Source of the DNA: Massospora cicadina
Lineage: Eukaryota > Entomophthoromycota > Entomophthoromycetes > Entomophthorales > Entomophthoraceae
DNA: 64,000 bases
Assembly: GCA_022478985.1 (NCBI GenBank)
Contig: JAKSZP010000103.1
Location: 1 to 64,000, forward strand
Direction of reading: 5' to 3'
The position numbers were made by a program, and so were the translations under genes. This document shows, piece after piece, positions 21,970 through 33,390 of this stretch; within the stretch, counting starts at the first letter, position 1; every line of letters starts with the position of its first letter. Under the pieces are notes generated by a model. That model made no database searches. It was not told the DNA's origin and was given only the letters and a program-made list of their open reading frames with translations.

Positions 21970-22430
21970 GCTTTATTGGTTGCTCCACTACTAGGATATC
22001 CTGATTTTGACCAAGAATCTATCATTCAGATAGATGCTTCCTTAACAGCACTAAAAGCAGTATTGTCCCAAGTTGGTGAAGATGTCAAAGATAATTCTGT
22101 AGCCTATGCCAGGAGAACCTTAAACCTACATTATAGAAATTATATTATAATGGAAAGGGAATGCTTGGCAGTTATATATGCCTATGAGCATTTCTGAGTC
22201 TATTTATACAAGGCTTATTTTACCATGATTAATAACACGCGTCTCTAAGTTGGATCAATAATCTAGAAGATCTAGAAGTATTCTGGCTTGCTGGGCGCTC
22301 AGCTGCAGTCTTATGAATATACTATTAAGCATTGAGCTCTTGCCAAGCATCAGAATGCTAATTGCTTGTCTCGTCTGCCAATTGCAGCAACTTTTACTCA
22401 ATCTGCGGACGAATTACTCTAAAAATAGCC
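21970..22430 (+). pseudogene. E1 RNase H, degenerate
   Basis: Frame 21,976-22,197 (73 codons) reads IIQIDASLTALKAVLSQVGE, then ARRTLNLHYRNYIIMEREC and LAVIYAYEHF. The first Asp and the Glu (EREC) remain. A TGA replaces the Trp after HF. Downstream the A-K-H-Q-N-A-N-CLS segment (near 22,345) marks the end of RNase H. Confidence 0.75.
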
Positions 22431-22559
22431 AATGAAGTATTTGGAGATGAGCCCAAAACTGTATAGAAAATTCTCTGCAAGTTGAGACAGAATACTCACA
22501 AAAAATGTAGTACTATTCAATATTATTGATGTGATAATATATTTTCTCCTCTAATTTTG

Positions 22560-23425
22560 GCCCAAACAGCCATTATTTTGCCACCCATAAGGCCACCAGA
22601 CATGAAGGTGTTGAAAATACTAAGGAACAGCTTTATGCAAAACTACTATTGAACTTTGATGAACTTCAATATACATAAATCTTAAGCTGTTGCAAAGAGT
22701 GCCAAAGAGTGAATAATTTTTAAAAAGTACCTTAATCAGATTGATTGGCCAAAATTAGCCTGGCATACAGTTTCAATAGATGTGGTGGGACCTCTCACAA
22801 TTGGCAACGCAAAAGCCAAATATTATCTTGTTAATTGTACACCTAACTAAATGGGTTGAGGCCAGAGCTATTTAAGATGGTGGGGCATCAACAACCTTTA
22901 AATTTTCCTTGAGCAAATTTTTCATTGGCATGGATATCTGCAATTTATCTTTATGGGTAATGGTTCAAACTTTACAAAATTGTCCTCCAGAAACTCAATG
23001 AACTTATGGGATTGCAAGGTGTTCTTTTGACCCCCTATCAGCCCTGAAACCAATAATGCAGTAAACAAGTTGATAGCTTTTGTGAACATTCTCAAAAAGT
23101 TACCTATCCAAAAAGCCCTTGGAGTGGAGTACACTTCTCAGTTTGGCCGTGTTCACATACTAACACTCATACCACTCAGCCACAAAAATGTCTCCATTTC
23201 AACTCCTTTTTTTAGTACTAGATCCATTTCAACTACTTATGGGAAACATAATGGCTTGCCGCCATTTTGTATATCTGTTCTTTAACCTCACAATATGACA
23301 CATTTACATTATTTTAAGTAGTTTGTAGAAACTTTAAATAAACTTCAAACCCAGGCCTTTGATAATAGCCTCAAACTCTGAAATGCCAGCATGAAAAAGA
23401 TCAGAAAAGTCATTATAATCTTCCC
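22560..23425 (+). pseudogene. E1 integrase, main part, degenerate
   Basis: Remnants of the zinc region (CKECQRVN near 22,690) precede the core: SIDVVGPLTIGNAKAKYYLV (first Asp kept), then FMGNGSNFTKL, where the second catalytic Asp is Gly, and a decayed third block near 23,030. The segment FVETLNKLQTQAFDNSLKL near 23,320 matches the post-core helix of integrases in this lineage. Interrupted by LNk1 from about 23,438. Confidence 0.7.
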
Positions 23426-23437
23426 AAATTTTTTAAA

Positions 23438-25310
23438 TTTATTTGAGGTATGATGACCAAGGGACGGACATTACTGTAACAGAAACACCAAACAAACAAA
23501 CCAAAAACATAACCAACCGCCCTAAACGAGCAGCGAGACAAACAAAAAATTGATAAAACAACCTACCAAGTGGAGCAGCGGTGAGCCGCTTATCCCACCA
23601 TGGCGGAGGGGGAGGAAGATCAGGCGGATTATAATTTTGACTTCAACATTGAAGAGGTGGATCAATGAGAGCAAGAGTGTTGGGGCATCCACAGGATTAG
23701 GGTCAAGGTGAAATAGATAATTGTTGAGATTGTCATTAAAAATTTGGGCCTGGAGCATAGCCTCCATGAGTTTGGCTTGGATGTGGGCATCAGGAAGCTG
23801 AGCGAATTTTGTAATGTTGGCTCTGGTGATGCGCATGGTTGGAGAAAAATCTGCCAGTTCAGCAACATGCTTGACAGCGGTGGTGGCAGTTTCAGCTAAG
23901 CATTTGATTCCCTCTTTTGCAATATCAAGAAAATCAGGGGGCTTAGTGACATGCAGCCCTTCCTTAAATTCAATGACAGAGAGTGCCATGGCATTGCGGA
24001 GATGATGGCTTTCAGGTGAGGCCACTGTGGCCTCGGCAAGCTGATGGTCACTCAAAAAAAAGGGTAGCGGTGGGTTTGAGGACATATTTTTTGGGTGGGA
24101 ATGGAGCATAGAATTCTGAATTCAAATAAGGTTCTAAATTAATTGGGAAAGTCAGGAAATGGGAAAATTTCACCAGATTTGGTCACTTCATCCAATAAGT
24201 CCTAGAGATTTTGGTTGATTTGGATTGATTCAGAGAGACGTGTCTGTGGTTGGGTAAGTTTTGGGTCAGAATTTTTCTGGATTGAATTTGGGTCCAAACC
24301 TCCTCCTGATTAGTTAGATTGTGAGAAAATTGGCCAGCATGGGTTTTGTTTTCAAGATTTTGATGATTCATCAAGTGCTCAGCTGGAGGGTTGGGGCAGC
24401 CAAAATCCCCACTTGAAAGCTTTAGGTGTGGCCTCATGGGTGGATTTGGCGGTTTTGCATTGTTTGAAGTGTATTGACATGCTTTTTAGAATGGTCCAAT
24501 TCATGGCAGAGGGGTAAACTGTGCGGCCTTTGTTGATGCAAGCTTAAGAAGAGTGATCTGGTGCAGATGAGATATAGGCACGCGGTGGGATGTGCTGGGC
24601 TATGGTTGGCTGGTGGAGGGTAATGGTGGCCATTGCCCAAGGTGCCACTAGGCGCTCAGACTGCTCAGGACAAGGAAGTGGAGGATGAGGTCTGTGCCAT
24701 TAGTGTACTGCCCTGACATCAACTCCTCATAGAGTGTTTGAGGGGAAGGTGTGAGGGAAGGTTTGCAAAATTCACCACAAGTGTGGTATTATTGGGGAGG
24801 CATGTATGGGTGGTAATGTGTGTGTTTCTATAAATTAAGGGCGTTGCTTCTGCTGCAGCCGTGTCCTCTTCAGTGGGGAATCCAATATTTAAATATTCCT
24901 TTTAAGGTGGAAGTTGATAAATCATGCTGGTGTAAAAGGGGTCATTACCAGCTCAATTATTGCTGTCAGTACATGGGAAGAGACACCCATACTCAACACT
25001 GAGGCAAAAGAGAGTATTGGATCAGGGTAGGGCTAGAGGCAGGGGCAGGTTGGGTGGACTTGTGCGAGGTGCAGTACTAAGTCCCTTGGAGTGACAAATC
25101 AGCTAGTTGCATTTGGTGGGCTAGATGAGACAGTCCACATGCATTTGCCTGCCAGGCGGTAAACACTATCAGGTGGAGCACCGCTGCCCCACACTGGGGC
25201 AGCAAGTGGTGGATCCAAGGACATGAAATGGAAAGTTGGTTCAGTGAGGTGGCGGTGGAAAAATAACTGTTTTTTTCAAAATCGTGCAAAAGGGATGTCA
25301 AGCAGAAAGA
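23438..25310 (-). mobile_element. LNk1: ORF1-only LINE-like element
   Basis: Minus strand, about 1.87 kb, inserted in the E1 integrase C-terminal region, which resumes on the other side. Possible target duplication AAATTTTTTAAA (23,426-23,437) versus AAAGTTTTTGAA (25,311-25,322), two mismatches. The 3' end (left) reads, on the minus strand, GTCCCTTGGTCATCATACC then TCAAATAAATT, the LINE/SINE tail of this window. It matches LNk2 over its whole length (DPPLAAPVWGSGAPP versus DPPPAAPVWGSGDSP; PRDLVLHLAQVHPTC versus QRDLVLHLAHIHPTC; ELDHSKK). No endonuclease or RT domain lies between ORF1 and the tail. Confidence 0.75.
23522..24109 (-). pseudogene. LNk1 C-terminal module (195-codon open frame)
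   Basis: The longest uninterrupted frame in the window. It contains ASPESHHLRNAMALSVIEFK and later LPDAHIQAKLMEAMLQAQIF. LNk2 carries the same module (ASPHSHHLCKAMAQSVSKYY; HPDAHIQVEHHVAEL). It looks alpha-helical with conserved His and Gln positions; I recognise no known domain. It lies downstream of a CCHC-like ORF1 region and directly upstream of the 3' tail, where an autonomous LINE would have endonuclease and RT. The final ~50 codons are probably past the true stop or frame-shifted relative to LNk2. Function unknown; a nucleic-acid-binding ORF1 protein is an inference. Confidence 0.55.
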
Positions 25311-25322
25311 AAAGTTTTTGAA

Positions 25323-25500
25323 GAACTTTTAGATGTTATTTTGGTTGATAAAACACCTTTTGTAATGATCATGGTTTGGGCTGAAGTCAGAAGTTAAAAT
25401 GAATAGTGTGGGACCATTCAAGGTAATTGAGATAATTTTAATTTTTATCTACACAGTTAGGGAGAAATATTTTAGACAATTAACAAATGAAACCATGCTA
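25323..25500 (+). pseudogene. E1 integrase C-terminal domain, degenerate
   Basis: Continuation of the E1 integrase after LNk1. NDHGLG then SQKLKMNSVGPFKVIEI lines up with HGLRRRNKLASIWIGLFEII of E3. Stops interrupt it. It ends where AT-rich sequence starts near 25,500. Confidence 0.65.
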
Positions 25501-25699
25501 AATTCTTAAAAAATCTAAACTTTGACTGATTAAAAAAGAAAGATTAAAAAATATAATAAATGGAAGATAAAATATTGATATGTTTAAATTGGAAAAAAGA
25601 ATTATATATTTATAGCAAAATAGAAGATGTTGTAAAACCTTGAGAAGGAGGAATTGGCTCTGATTCTTTATCAATTTTAAACACTTCAAACCAGTCCAA
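25501..25699. other. AT-rich segment downstream of E1 integrase
   Basis: Very AT-rich, no domain or repeat recognised. A minus-strand frame of 63 codons (25,498-25,689) is low-complexity Phe/Leu/Ile sequence and is probably fortuitous. Confidence 0.5.
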
Positions 25700-26560
25700 A
25701 TGCTGCATAACAGGAAACAGAGCCATGCTTATGTAAAGGCATAAAGGGATATATACTGGTAGCATCAGATTTTCAGAGAATAAGGGGAAGTGGAGGTATG
25801 AAACTGTTTATCATAAGTAGATCTAAGATAAAATAGGGCGGGTAACTTATTTCCTGAGCAGAAAATCCATATGGGAGTCAGTCCTGTATTAATAAACTTC
25901 AGGGGTCAATAATCAAGAACAATATATTTTCAACTGCCACCACTCAATAAGTTGTGGAACATGAAGTAACTGGCTAAAGGGCATCCTCTTGGTGGAATCT
26001 GCATGAGGTGGCTGAGCAAGGCCACCTTGGCAGATAATCTCTAGCATTGTCACTATAAAACTCCTGAAAAGTGGCCCTTAAGGCCAAGCAGAAACAAGCA
26101 TCATGTACATCAAGGATGTTCAAACCCAGCGAAGAAGCATAATTGGGACGATTTCCAAAGGGGCAACTGACTAGGAATTAAACACCTCCTCACCAAAAGC
26201 TTTCACCTGAAGATGATCTTATGGGTCATTAGAAGTGTCCTCAGCCAAACTTTGCTGAAAAGAGCAAAAAAGCATTCAATTTTGGCCCTAGTTTCCTCCA
26301 GAGACTGGCCGCGGAAAAATATTTGCTGACCTCAAGTTTGACATATAGGCCTGAGGCATAGATAGTAATTAAGGACAAAAAGGTACTCAGTCAAGATATA
26401 TTTTTATCTAAAAAAAGACCCAATTGAGAAGTTGATCCTCAGGGTTGAGGATGCAAACAATTGGTTCAGTATCTGAAGAAAAATTGGACCAAAAACATAG
26501 GCCATAAACCAAAAATCTTTCAAATGACCAGCAGGGGCTTGCTCAATATTCTCTTCCTCT
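25700..26560 (-). pseudogene. E1 possible antisense reading frame before the 3' LTR
   Basis: Between integrase and polypurine tract, the minus strand has a coding-like frame with few stops from about 26,345 down to 25,920, including FCSFQQSLAEDTSNDP, NILDVHDACFCLALRATFQE and FYSDNARDYLPRWPC. It is less AT-rich than its surroundings. E4 has antisense frames at the same structural place. I see no clear similarity between the two and recognise no domain. It could instead be a separate decayed insertion. Confidence 0.35.
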
Positions 26561-26791
26561 GCAATAGTATCCAGCTAATTTAAGTAACTATGGTTGGTGC
26601 AGGAAGGATATGGCCAAGCTCTTATGCACACTTAGAGCTAAAAAAATTTGAAGCCTCATTAATCAATGCAAACAGGAAAATTGACATAATTATATAAGGG
26701 AAAGATTTCACCATATAATGGTGATATGCAGAGGATGTTTTATTACCAGAAATCTAAGAGAAAATCAAGAGACTCAGGGTTTATTCCAATA

Positions 26792-26803
26792 AATTGGGGG
26801 AAA
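26792..26803 (+). other. E1 polypurine tract
   Basis: AAATTGGGGGAAA immediately precedes the LTR start TGTTAAATTTTGG (26,804). Position and composition fit a plus-strand primer site. Confidence 0.65.
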
Positions 26804-27893
26804 TGTTAAATTTTGGCGTTTGAATCAGAATAAAACCCTTTTTACAAATCTTTAGTATTTTTAAATTATTCCCATGATAATATTCCATGATCCTTCCTGA
26901 TTTAACAGCATAATCTAATATAATAGTTACCTTGAAATCGCCTTAAAAATATTGCACACTTTATGATTGATGCTTATTAAACTATGATATAAGGAATTAT
27001 GCCCAATTATGGTGCCGTTTGGTTATAAAGCTGTCTTATGGAATTAGCTTAACTTCACCTTCCAAATCAATACATTAACATTCTTGCATATAGGCAAAAT
27101 AGTGGTGTTAGTAATATGAAATCATTGATTTATGAACTTTGATTAATCACCTAGGTAGGCGTAAAATAGTATAATGAGAAGTCTACAGGCGTCTTAATTA
27201 GGGATAGGCCAATTATCATATTTAACTATCTTTATCCCTAAAGACTGCTGTTTGTAATTGTATGACGAATTTCTAATTAGGGTGGTCTTATGACAATTTA
27301 GAACTGACTTAGAGCTGCTATTGCACCCAAAATCCTTATAATCTTAAGAATAAATTCCCTTCAATTAGTCTGATACAATTGTTCCAAATTGTTTAAAGGC
27401 CAAATTTACTTAAGAAAATTATTCATAGCCAGTGCCATGACCAGAAAAGGATTTAAAATGGTATTAATGAGCTCATATATGGGATTATTATGTCCAGGAG
27501 ATGCCTGAGTGGTATAAAATACCAGCGCCTGGCAAGCCTAGAAAATACCATTAATGCCTTATAATCAATTTATTTTTTATATGTTCCATTTAAAACAATA
27601 TTTATTAAGTAGTGATTACATGACAATATGTACTGAGAAGTACTTAGTTTTTTTACTGCCAAAGAAGTAGTCCAGATTATGTAGGAGGAATTCTTATTGC
27701 TTAAAAAGAAAGAATTTCTCATATTTTTTGAAGCCAATAGACTTATGTATGGTGAGCAAACAAGAGTTACTTGCCTTTTTCAAGGCGTACTTGAGAAGCT
27801 AACTTCCCAATTAGAACAGGGCTATCTTACAGATGAATATATATCCTCATTTAATCTTGTTTAGTATCCTAACCTGAACTAATGTCTAAAACA
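26804..27893 (+). repeat. E1 3' LTR
   Basis: About 1,090 bp, TGTTAAATTTTGG...TCTAAAACA. It aligns along its length with solo LTR E7 (TGTTAGATTTTGATGG...CTTAACA). Shared blocks: AATAAAACCCTT, GCCATGACCAG, GGAGATGCC, TATA region with CTGGC, AAGTAGTCC and ATGGTGAG...GAGTTACTTG. A TATA box GTATAAAAT lies at 27,512-27,520, followed by GCGCCTGGC. Confidence 0.7.
27512..27520 (+). promoter_or_regulatory. TATA box in E1 3' LTR
   Basis: GTATAAAAT; the aligned site in E7 is TATATAAT (63,020-63,027), each followed by a conserved C-C/T-GGC block about 10 bp on. Conservation between two copies supports a real LTR promoter element. Confidence 0.55.
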
Positions 27894-28859
27894 TAGAAAT
27901 GAAGTTAGCATCATAAATAATACTATTTCAAGAATTAAATTAAGCAGTAAGGGTAAATTTTCAACTATTCACTTGCAGTTTGAAGCTCACTAAGCTTTAG
28001 TACTTTAATAAACCTCCTGATATTTAGTACTCTTAATTGTATTGCATCTATGAACTTTGGTTTATTAATCAGGGAAACAATAGGGCAGTTAGCAATGGTA
28101 TAAGTAGCGACAGAAGGATAAACCCTCCATTTTTAGTTTTCTGGATTTATATTGAAAAGCATCATCTGTTGGTCTAGTGTCTTACTGTAATAGACAGCTT
28201 CAACTCCAATTTTTCTATCAAAAAACAAAAAAAACAGCTGTAGGAAGGAGTAAATTCTTCAACAATAACTATTATAGCTATAAATCAACAATAATAATAG
28301 CAGCACTATTTTAGTAGTAAAATGAGTATTAATTATTAACTCAGCATCTGATGTGTAAGTCTATAATATAGTGAAACTTATTCTTAAAACAGTAGTAAAT
28401 AAAAACAAATATTGGGCATATGATCTACAATCAAGTATGCTGATAAAAATTTAGTTACATTCTTTTTAATAATTCAAATAATTATTATATAAGGCTGATA
28501 AGTATTAGCAACTTTCATCAGCCCCATTATACTATCACCTGCACTAAAAAGTTTTCAGAGCTATATGTAACTCAGTTTAAGCATTTATGAACAGTTCAAG
28601 CGATTTTACTATTAATTCTACTTATTGCACTAAATAGTGTGTTTTCCCATCAAGTAAATTATGCATTGTAAGAACTCTTGTGACGTTTAAAAACTTATTT
28701 TTGAGGTACCCTACTCCTCTCATATAACAGATATATATTTATTTGGGTTACATTTAATAAAATAACTAAACTTGTGATATCTCAACATATCATAATAAGA
28801 TTTTATCAGATAATCCATAAGACTTTTCTTTCCCGTTGCAATTAATAATTGCAACTGAT
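27894..28859. other. AT-rich spacer
   Basis: AT-rich sequence with no open frame of note, LTR end, SINE box or LINE tail that I can recognise. It separates the E1 nest from the LN1 nest. The exact start of LN1 at its right end is uncertain. Confidence 0.5.
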
Positions 28860-28938
28860 TTAATTCATTACAGTTAAAGTTTGATAAACCGCATGGGGAG
28901 ATGAATACATGTACAATGCTGAATAGGGGTGGTCAAGC

Positions 28939-29810
28939 ATGGTGAAAGACACATGGTTGGTGTTCACATTGCCCAAAGTTAGAAAACGCCCTGGACACAC
29001 CAGTGTCCCTGTTAAAATTAAAAAAACTACGGTGAGTATTTTGCCAGAATTTTTTGAAATGGCAAGCAAAGTGCAACCAGTATGTCAAAACTACGCACTC
29101 ACAGCCACTATTGTCAGTGAAATTTGTGGTCCAAAGTTTTTCTAGACATAAATTTAACAGCTCTTTGGGAGAAGTTCTGCGGTGACCTTTGTACCCACTA
29201 CCCCAAAAGTTGTGTATGTAGCACTGCACTCTTTGACTCATGGATGGTTAGACCTTGGGTTTGAGATAGCGCAAGCAGTGGACAGTGCTGCACAGGCGCT
29301 TGGTGGTCAATCTCACAGATGGTCAACAGGTGGTTGAAACCAAGTTCACACACTGGAAAAAATCAAAACAAGTCTTTGTTACTTTCATTTTTCTCCCCAC
29401 GACCATTAAACGTGAAGTCCTTGAGAGCTATCTCCAAGCAGGTCTTCAAATATGGGGAATCTGCTCCTTTGAAATGCAAATTTTTTACTCATGCCTGAAC
29501 TCAGCATGGGTAAGGCCATCATAATGATCACCAAATTCTAAGGAGTAGCTGAAGATTTGACTCATATTCCACACACTGCTAATCTCACAAATTAATGCAA
29601 CTAACTCAACTATTCCATGTTAAAGTTGATAGTGCACCGCCCATCTGCACTCATTGTTGTGCATTGGCCATAAGTTACATACTTGCCCCACCAGAGAGGG
29701 ATTTACACTGAGTGAGGCCTTATTGGAAGCAATGGGAGCTGTCCACTATGGGCCCACATTTGACTCTAATGTCATCTTCCCATGGGGTGACCAGGGGTGT
29801 TATACGCAGG
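28939..29810 (+). pseudogene. LN1 ORF1, first part, degenerate
   Basis: Starts at ATG 28,939 (MVKDTWLVFTLPKVRKRPGH). Coding pieces follow: VYVALHSLTHGWLDLGFEIA (29,215-29,275), frame 29,285-29,524 with VVNLTDGQQVVETKF and FVTFIFLPTTIKREVLES, and a zinc-knuckle-like CTHC...IGHKLHTCP split by a frameshift (29,647-29,690). LNk2 has a related CTHCC block (53,270) and LPSHLPPQILYNEL segment. ORF1 proteins of such LINEs bind the element RNA. Cut off by E4 at 29,810. Confidence 0.65.
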
Positions 29811-30960
29811 TATTGGGATCTTTGCCCATATTCCCAGCCCGCTAAATACCAGGAATTGCTATGGGATAGTTCCCTAAGGCGAAGTGAATTGGAAATCAGT
29901 TGGCCCAAGTTTTGGAGTAACTAAGTTCAGGGGATTTTGGGATATTCGCCTGGTCATATCTGTCAGGGATTGATCCAGATGAATACTTGAGAACTCGTCA
30001 GGCGGAGTTGCCAATGAAATAGGGGCATCTGATGTGATTAACTATCATGTGTACCAATTGGGATCAGTCAGGTTTCATCACCGACTAATTGGGAATGAAT
30101 AGAAAGTTGCAAGGTGAGTGATGCCACCTACAACTAGCAAATTGATCAGTTGGTGTGTGACCTGCCTTAATGGGTAATAAGTCCCATTATCTAAGCAGGT
30201 CGCTAGCCAAATATGGTTGGTTTGCTTGGATTGAGAGGAAAACGTTAGGGAAACGTTTTCTGAATCTTTCCATTTAGGTCTCAAGGATGTACAATGACAG
30301 AATCCTAGCCAGGATGGGGAAGACCATCACTGCCAAGACGAGGATGGGTGATTCAACGGCAATGGCTGCCGCTTCATCAAAGAGGTGTCAACTGAGGGTT
30401 AGATGACCAAATCCCCACTATAAATTACCTAAAATTTACTCCTAATAAACAGATAATTAGATCATATAACAGATATATAATTCTATAGTTGCTCATCCAG
30501 TATATAGTTTAAGTAGTAAACTATTATCAATTTTTTCATTGTGCTATTCTTCTCAAGGATATTATTGCTGTGTGCGATAATTGGACGACTCTTAGTGAAA
30601 AGAGTAAAGATCTGAGCTGAGATCTAGAGAAGAAGGAGAAACAATTAGGGATTTCTGCCATTGTGTGTTGGACCAAAGAGACTGTCACCAGGGAATCTCA
30701 GAAAAGATTGGGTTGGACAGAGCAAGGGAATGAATCCCTAGATCATGACATCTCAAGTATTCCTATTGGGAATACTGAACAAGTGTTGGTCCAAGATATA
30801 AGAATTCACACTCAACTACGGATAATAGTCATTATACTATTATCAAACTATAATCTAATATACTATACAACACAGATGAAGAGCACAAGAGACCAAACCT
30901 GTGCAGTAAAAAGATTACTAGGGTTGTTTGAATATAATAACCCCCAAGTAAATTTTTACA
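29811..30960 (+). repeat. E4 5' LTR
   Basis: TATTGGGATCTTTGCCCAT...AAATTTTTACA, nearly collinear with 44,206-45,359. The TG start is mutated to TA; the other copy keeps TG. A primer-binding-like sequence follows at 30,966-30,981 (GATCTCACTACAGGGG), related to the E3/E5 site. Confidence 0.85.
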
Positions 30961-31007
30961 AATTAGATCTCACTACAGGGGTGTAGTTGTGTTAAATTAT
31001 TTATAAG

Positions 31008-31684
31008 AATGTCGTACAAAGATGAGTTACACAAACTGTGGACGGAATTAGCCACTGTGAATAAGAATGCCTAAACTCAGTGGATCATCGGGAATTTGCA
31101 GTTTTTGAATAATGAGTCGCCAATGTGGAGGGAGGGATAGATAATGTTCCAAGCTTTGGGAACAAGTTACTTAGAAAGTAGCTTTGTTGAAGAAGGAAGA
31201 AGAGGACCTTGTTTGGGAGGTCTTATATCTGAAAACAGAGCAAGAAGTGGATCATGTTCGTTTGAGAAAATTCAGCGCAGATATAGAGCGACTGATCAAG
31301 CAGGTGGAGGAACTTAAAACTCACAAATGAAGTTGTGAGCCCAATACAGCAAGCAATGCCAAAGAAAGAAGCCCTCGCATGATACTTGGGAAGTTGAATA
31401 CCCAAGGAACATGCCGCCTACTTTTGCTGCCATTTTAAAGATGATGCCCAAAGTCACTCCTCAAGTGATCTGAGTGGCCAAACCTAGAGAATAGGTCAGA
31501 GATAACTCGGAGGAATTTAAGGCAATGTCAAAATTGCTAATGTTCCATCAGGATTACACCCCGGCATTTTTCTGACAGTTTGATATGACCATGTATGGCT
31601 ATGGGGTCAACAAAAGACGTTGACGGTCATTAATTGCCTAGACACTGACTGTCAGAACTTAGTGTTACCTCACCTGAGGGGGAC
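31008..31684 (+). pseudogene. E4 gag, 5' half, degenerate
   Basis: ATG 31,008 (MSYKDELHKLWTELATVNKN then a stop) lies 48 nt after the LTR. Coding-like pieces include a charged EEGRRGPCLG... stretch in a shifted frame and PPTFAAILKMMPKVTPQV followed by EEFKAMSKLLMFHQDYTPAF (31,410-31,575). It ends abruptly at the E5 insertion (31,685) and continues at 37,674. Confidence 0.65.
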
Positions 31685-32142
31685 TGTTAACTTTTTGGCA
31701 GATATGATCTATTTCTGCTGAACAAATTGTGCAGGGTTTAGACCACTGAGCAACGGCCAAACAATATGTAGATTTTGACCTCAATTGGTGTAATAACTTA
31801 ATATATATAAAATAGGAGGCAATCGCCCCAACTACACTATTTTTTATTTAATATAAAATATACAGCAGATCCTCTCTGCTCTCGCTCACTCTTCTTCTTC
31901 TACTAAAAAAACCTCCCCCTCAATCATCTAATCCTGCTTATATTGTAACAATTTTGGATGATATTACTTACACAGCTTGGTAACTCAACTCGCTGTATCT
32001 CATTGGTTTTGTTAAATCAACAATCCAATATTGCCTCATTTTGAAGCGCTTAAATTACCACTACCAGTTTGATTCTGGCGGATCTCCTTCATTTTGCTGG
32101 ATAACCTCAAGCTTATTGTCTAGTCATATCAAATTCGCAACA
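31685..32142 (-). repeat. E5 3' LTR
   Basis: Plus-strand TGTTAACTTTTTGG...TTCGCAACA, 458 bp, pairs with 37,221-37,673. Contains a pyrimidine-rich CTCTCTGCTCTCGCTCACTC block shared exactly by both copies. Confidence 0.92.
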
Positions 32143-32160
32143 TTACCCCCTCCTTGACTG
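32143..32160 (-). other. E5 polypurine tract
   Basis: Plus-strand TTACCCCCTCCTTGACTG, i.e. a GGAGGGGGTAA purine run on the coding strand immediately before the 3' LTR. Confidence 0.8.
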
Positions 32161-32176
32161 GACAATAAGGATACTA

Positions 32177-33290
32177 TTGTTTGTACGGCCGGAGGAACTT
32201 TGCATGTACTCAGTTGATTATCTGACCACCCACAGGTTCCTTAATGGTGTAGGCATCAGCCCCGGTCTTCTTGATGATCTCAAATGGTCCACTCCATATG
32301 TTGGCAAGCTTGTTCCTTCTTCCAAACCCATGTTGGTTGTGAAACAGAACCAATTCTCCTACCTCAAACTGCGGAAGACTGCTGCATCTACATTGATCAG
32401 CTGCATGATCCCAAATCTTCTTAGCCAGACTAGTGGAATATGCCTCAATTTGGAGCTTAATTAGCATATTCATTAAGGTAGCCAAATAGCGATGGGGCTT
32501 GACTCTGCCGGTATCCTCTACACAGGAGTAAAGCAATTCTGGTAGTGCTGGATGTCATCCATAGAGCAATCAAAATGGAATCTTACTGGTTGTGGAGTGG
32601 TAGCTAATATTGTATGCAAAGATGGCGGTGGATAAAAGGTTGCTCCAGTCCAACAGCCACTCATTTACAAGCTTGCGTAGAATATTTACCAAGGTCCCAT
32701 TGACCTGTTCCACCATACTATTAGATTCAGGGTGGTAGGGGTGGTTAAAACCCCGCGGATGGCCATGAGCTCATTCAAATTTGCCAAAATATGTGATGTG
32801 ATAATTGGTTCCATTGTCCATTGAGATAGATTGCGGACAACCATGGCGCTGTATAACACACTCCAGGATGAACTTGGCAGTAGTGACAACCCCCAAATCC
32901 TTGATAGCCCTTGCTTCCACCCATCTTGTCAAATGGTCGATGGCAACTATTAATATTTAGAGTGGTTTGCGCCAGTCGGCAGAGGCCCCACCACATCTAA
33001 TGAAATGGTATGACATGCGAACCAAGGCTTAACTAGCTGGTAGGTGGTTTTTTGGTGGAATGGTTTCTCCACTTGGCACTGATGGCAACAACCAACCGTC
33101 TTAAGCACATCTTAGTGCATACTATCCCAATAGTAGCAGGGTTGCAAGAACTCCAGCATCTTTTTAACCCTCCATGACCTACTGCTCTATGGGCATCCAT
33201 AATAATCGCAGGCCTTGCAGAGGGTTTTAGGAAACTCAGCGTCAATTCCCCATCCGCTTATATAGCTCCCCATTGCGCAAGAAGGTATAC
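32177..33290 (-). pseudogene. E5 integrase, degenerate
   Basis: C-terminal domain (frame 32,210-32,536): FEVGELVLFHNQHGFGRRNK then LANIWSGPFEIIKKTGADAY. Core: catalytic Glu in YHPESNSMVEQVNGTLV (near 32,705-32,755), second Asp in SMDNGTNY (near 32,815), first Asp in SLDVVGPLPTGAN (near 32,990). Zinc region: AHRAVGHGGLKR and a distal Cys pair are recognisable in frame 33,033-33,245 and its neighbours. All three catalytic residues remain; the protein is broken by frameshifts and stops, e.g. after SKY in the first core strand. Confidence 0.82.
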
Positions 33291-33390
33291 TGCCTAAGCC
33301 CATCTAACACTTTGATCACTGGTGGTGGCTCGTCATGATATTTTCCCGCAATCATCTTTTTGTACATGATGTCTGCCACATCTGCTGTAA

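Larger units (their letters stand above)
331..27893 (+). mobile_element. E1: Ty3/gypsy retrotransposon, outermost host of the left nest
   Basis: Plus-strand gypsy element whose parts are in canonical order but dispersed: LTR end (to 542), gag with an intact CCHC knuckle at 3928-3969, protease (DSG at 4509-4517), then after a 15.8 kb insertion (E2) RT, RNase H and integrase (20,812-23,425), a second insertion (LNk1), the integrase C-terminus (25,323-25,500), a polypurine tract and the 3' LTR (26,804-27,893). The two halves belong together because the pre-insertion part stops just after protease and the post-insertion part begins in the protease-RT linker. All reading frames are broken. Its LTR family is seen again as solo LTR E7. 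The 5' LTR start, and so the left target duplication, is outside the window; TAGAA follows the 3' LTR at 27,894. Confidence 0.75.

Noticed and set aside
23522..24109. 195-codon minus frame as a single-copy cellular gene
   Set aside because: The same module occurs in LNk2 and both are directly followed by the LINE-type tail.
27745..27893. Start of a new gag gene after the E1 3' LTR
   Set aside because: The ATGGTGAG block lies before the LTR end in E7, whose exact limits are set by its target duplication, so it is LTR sequence.
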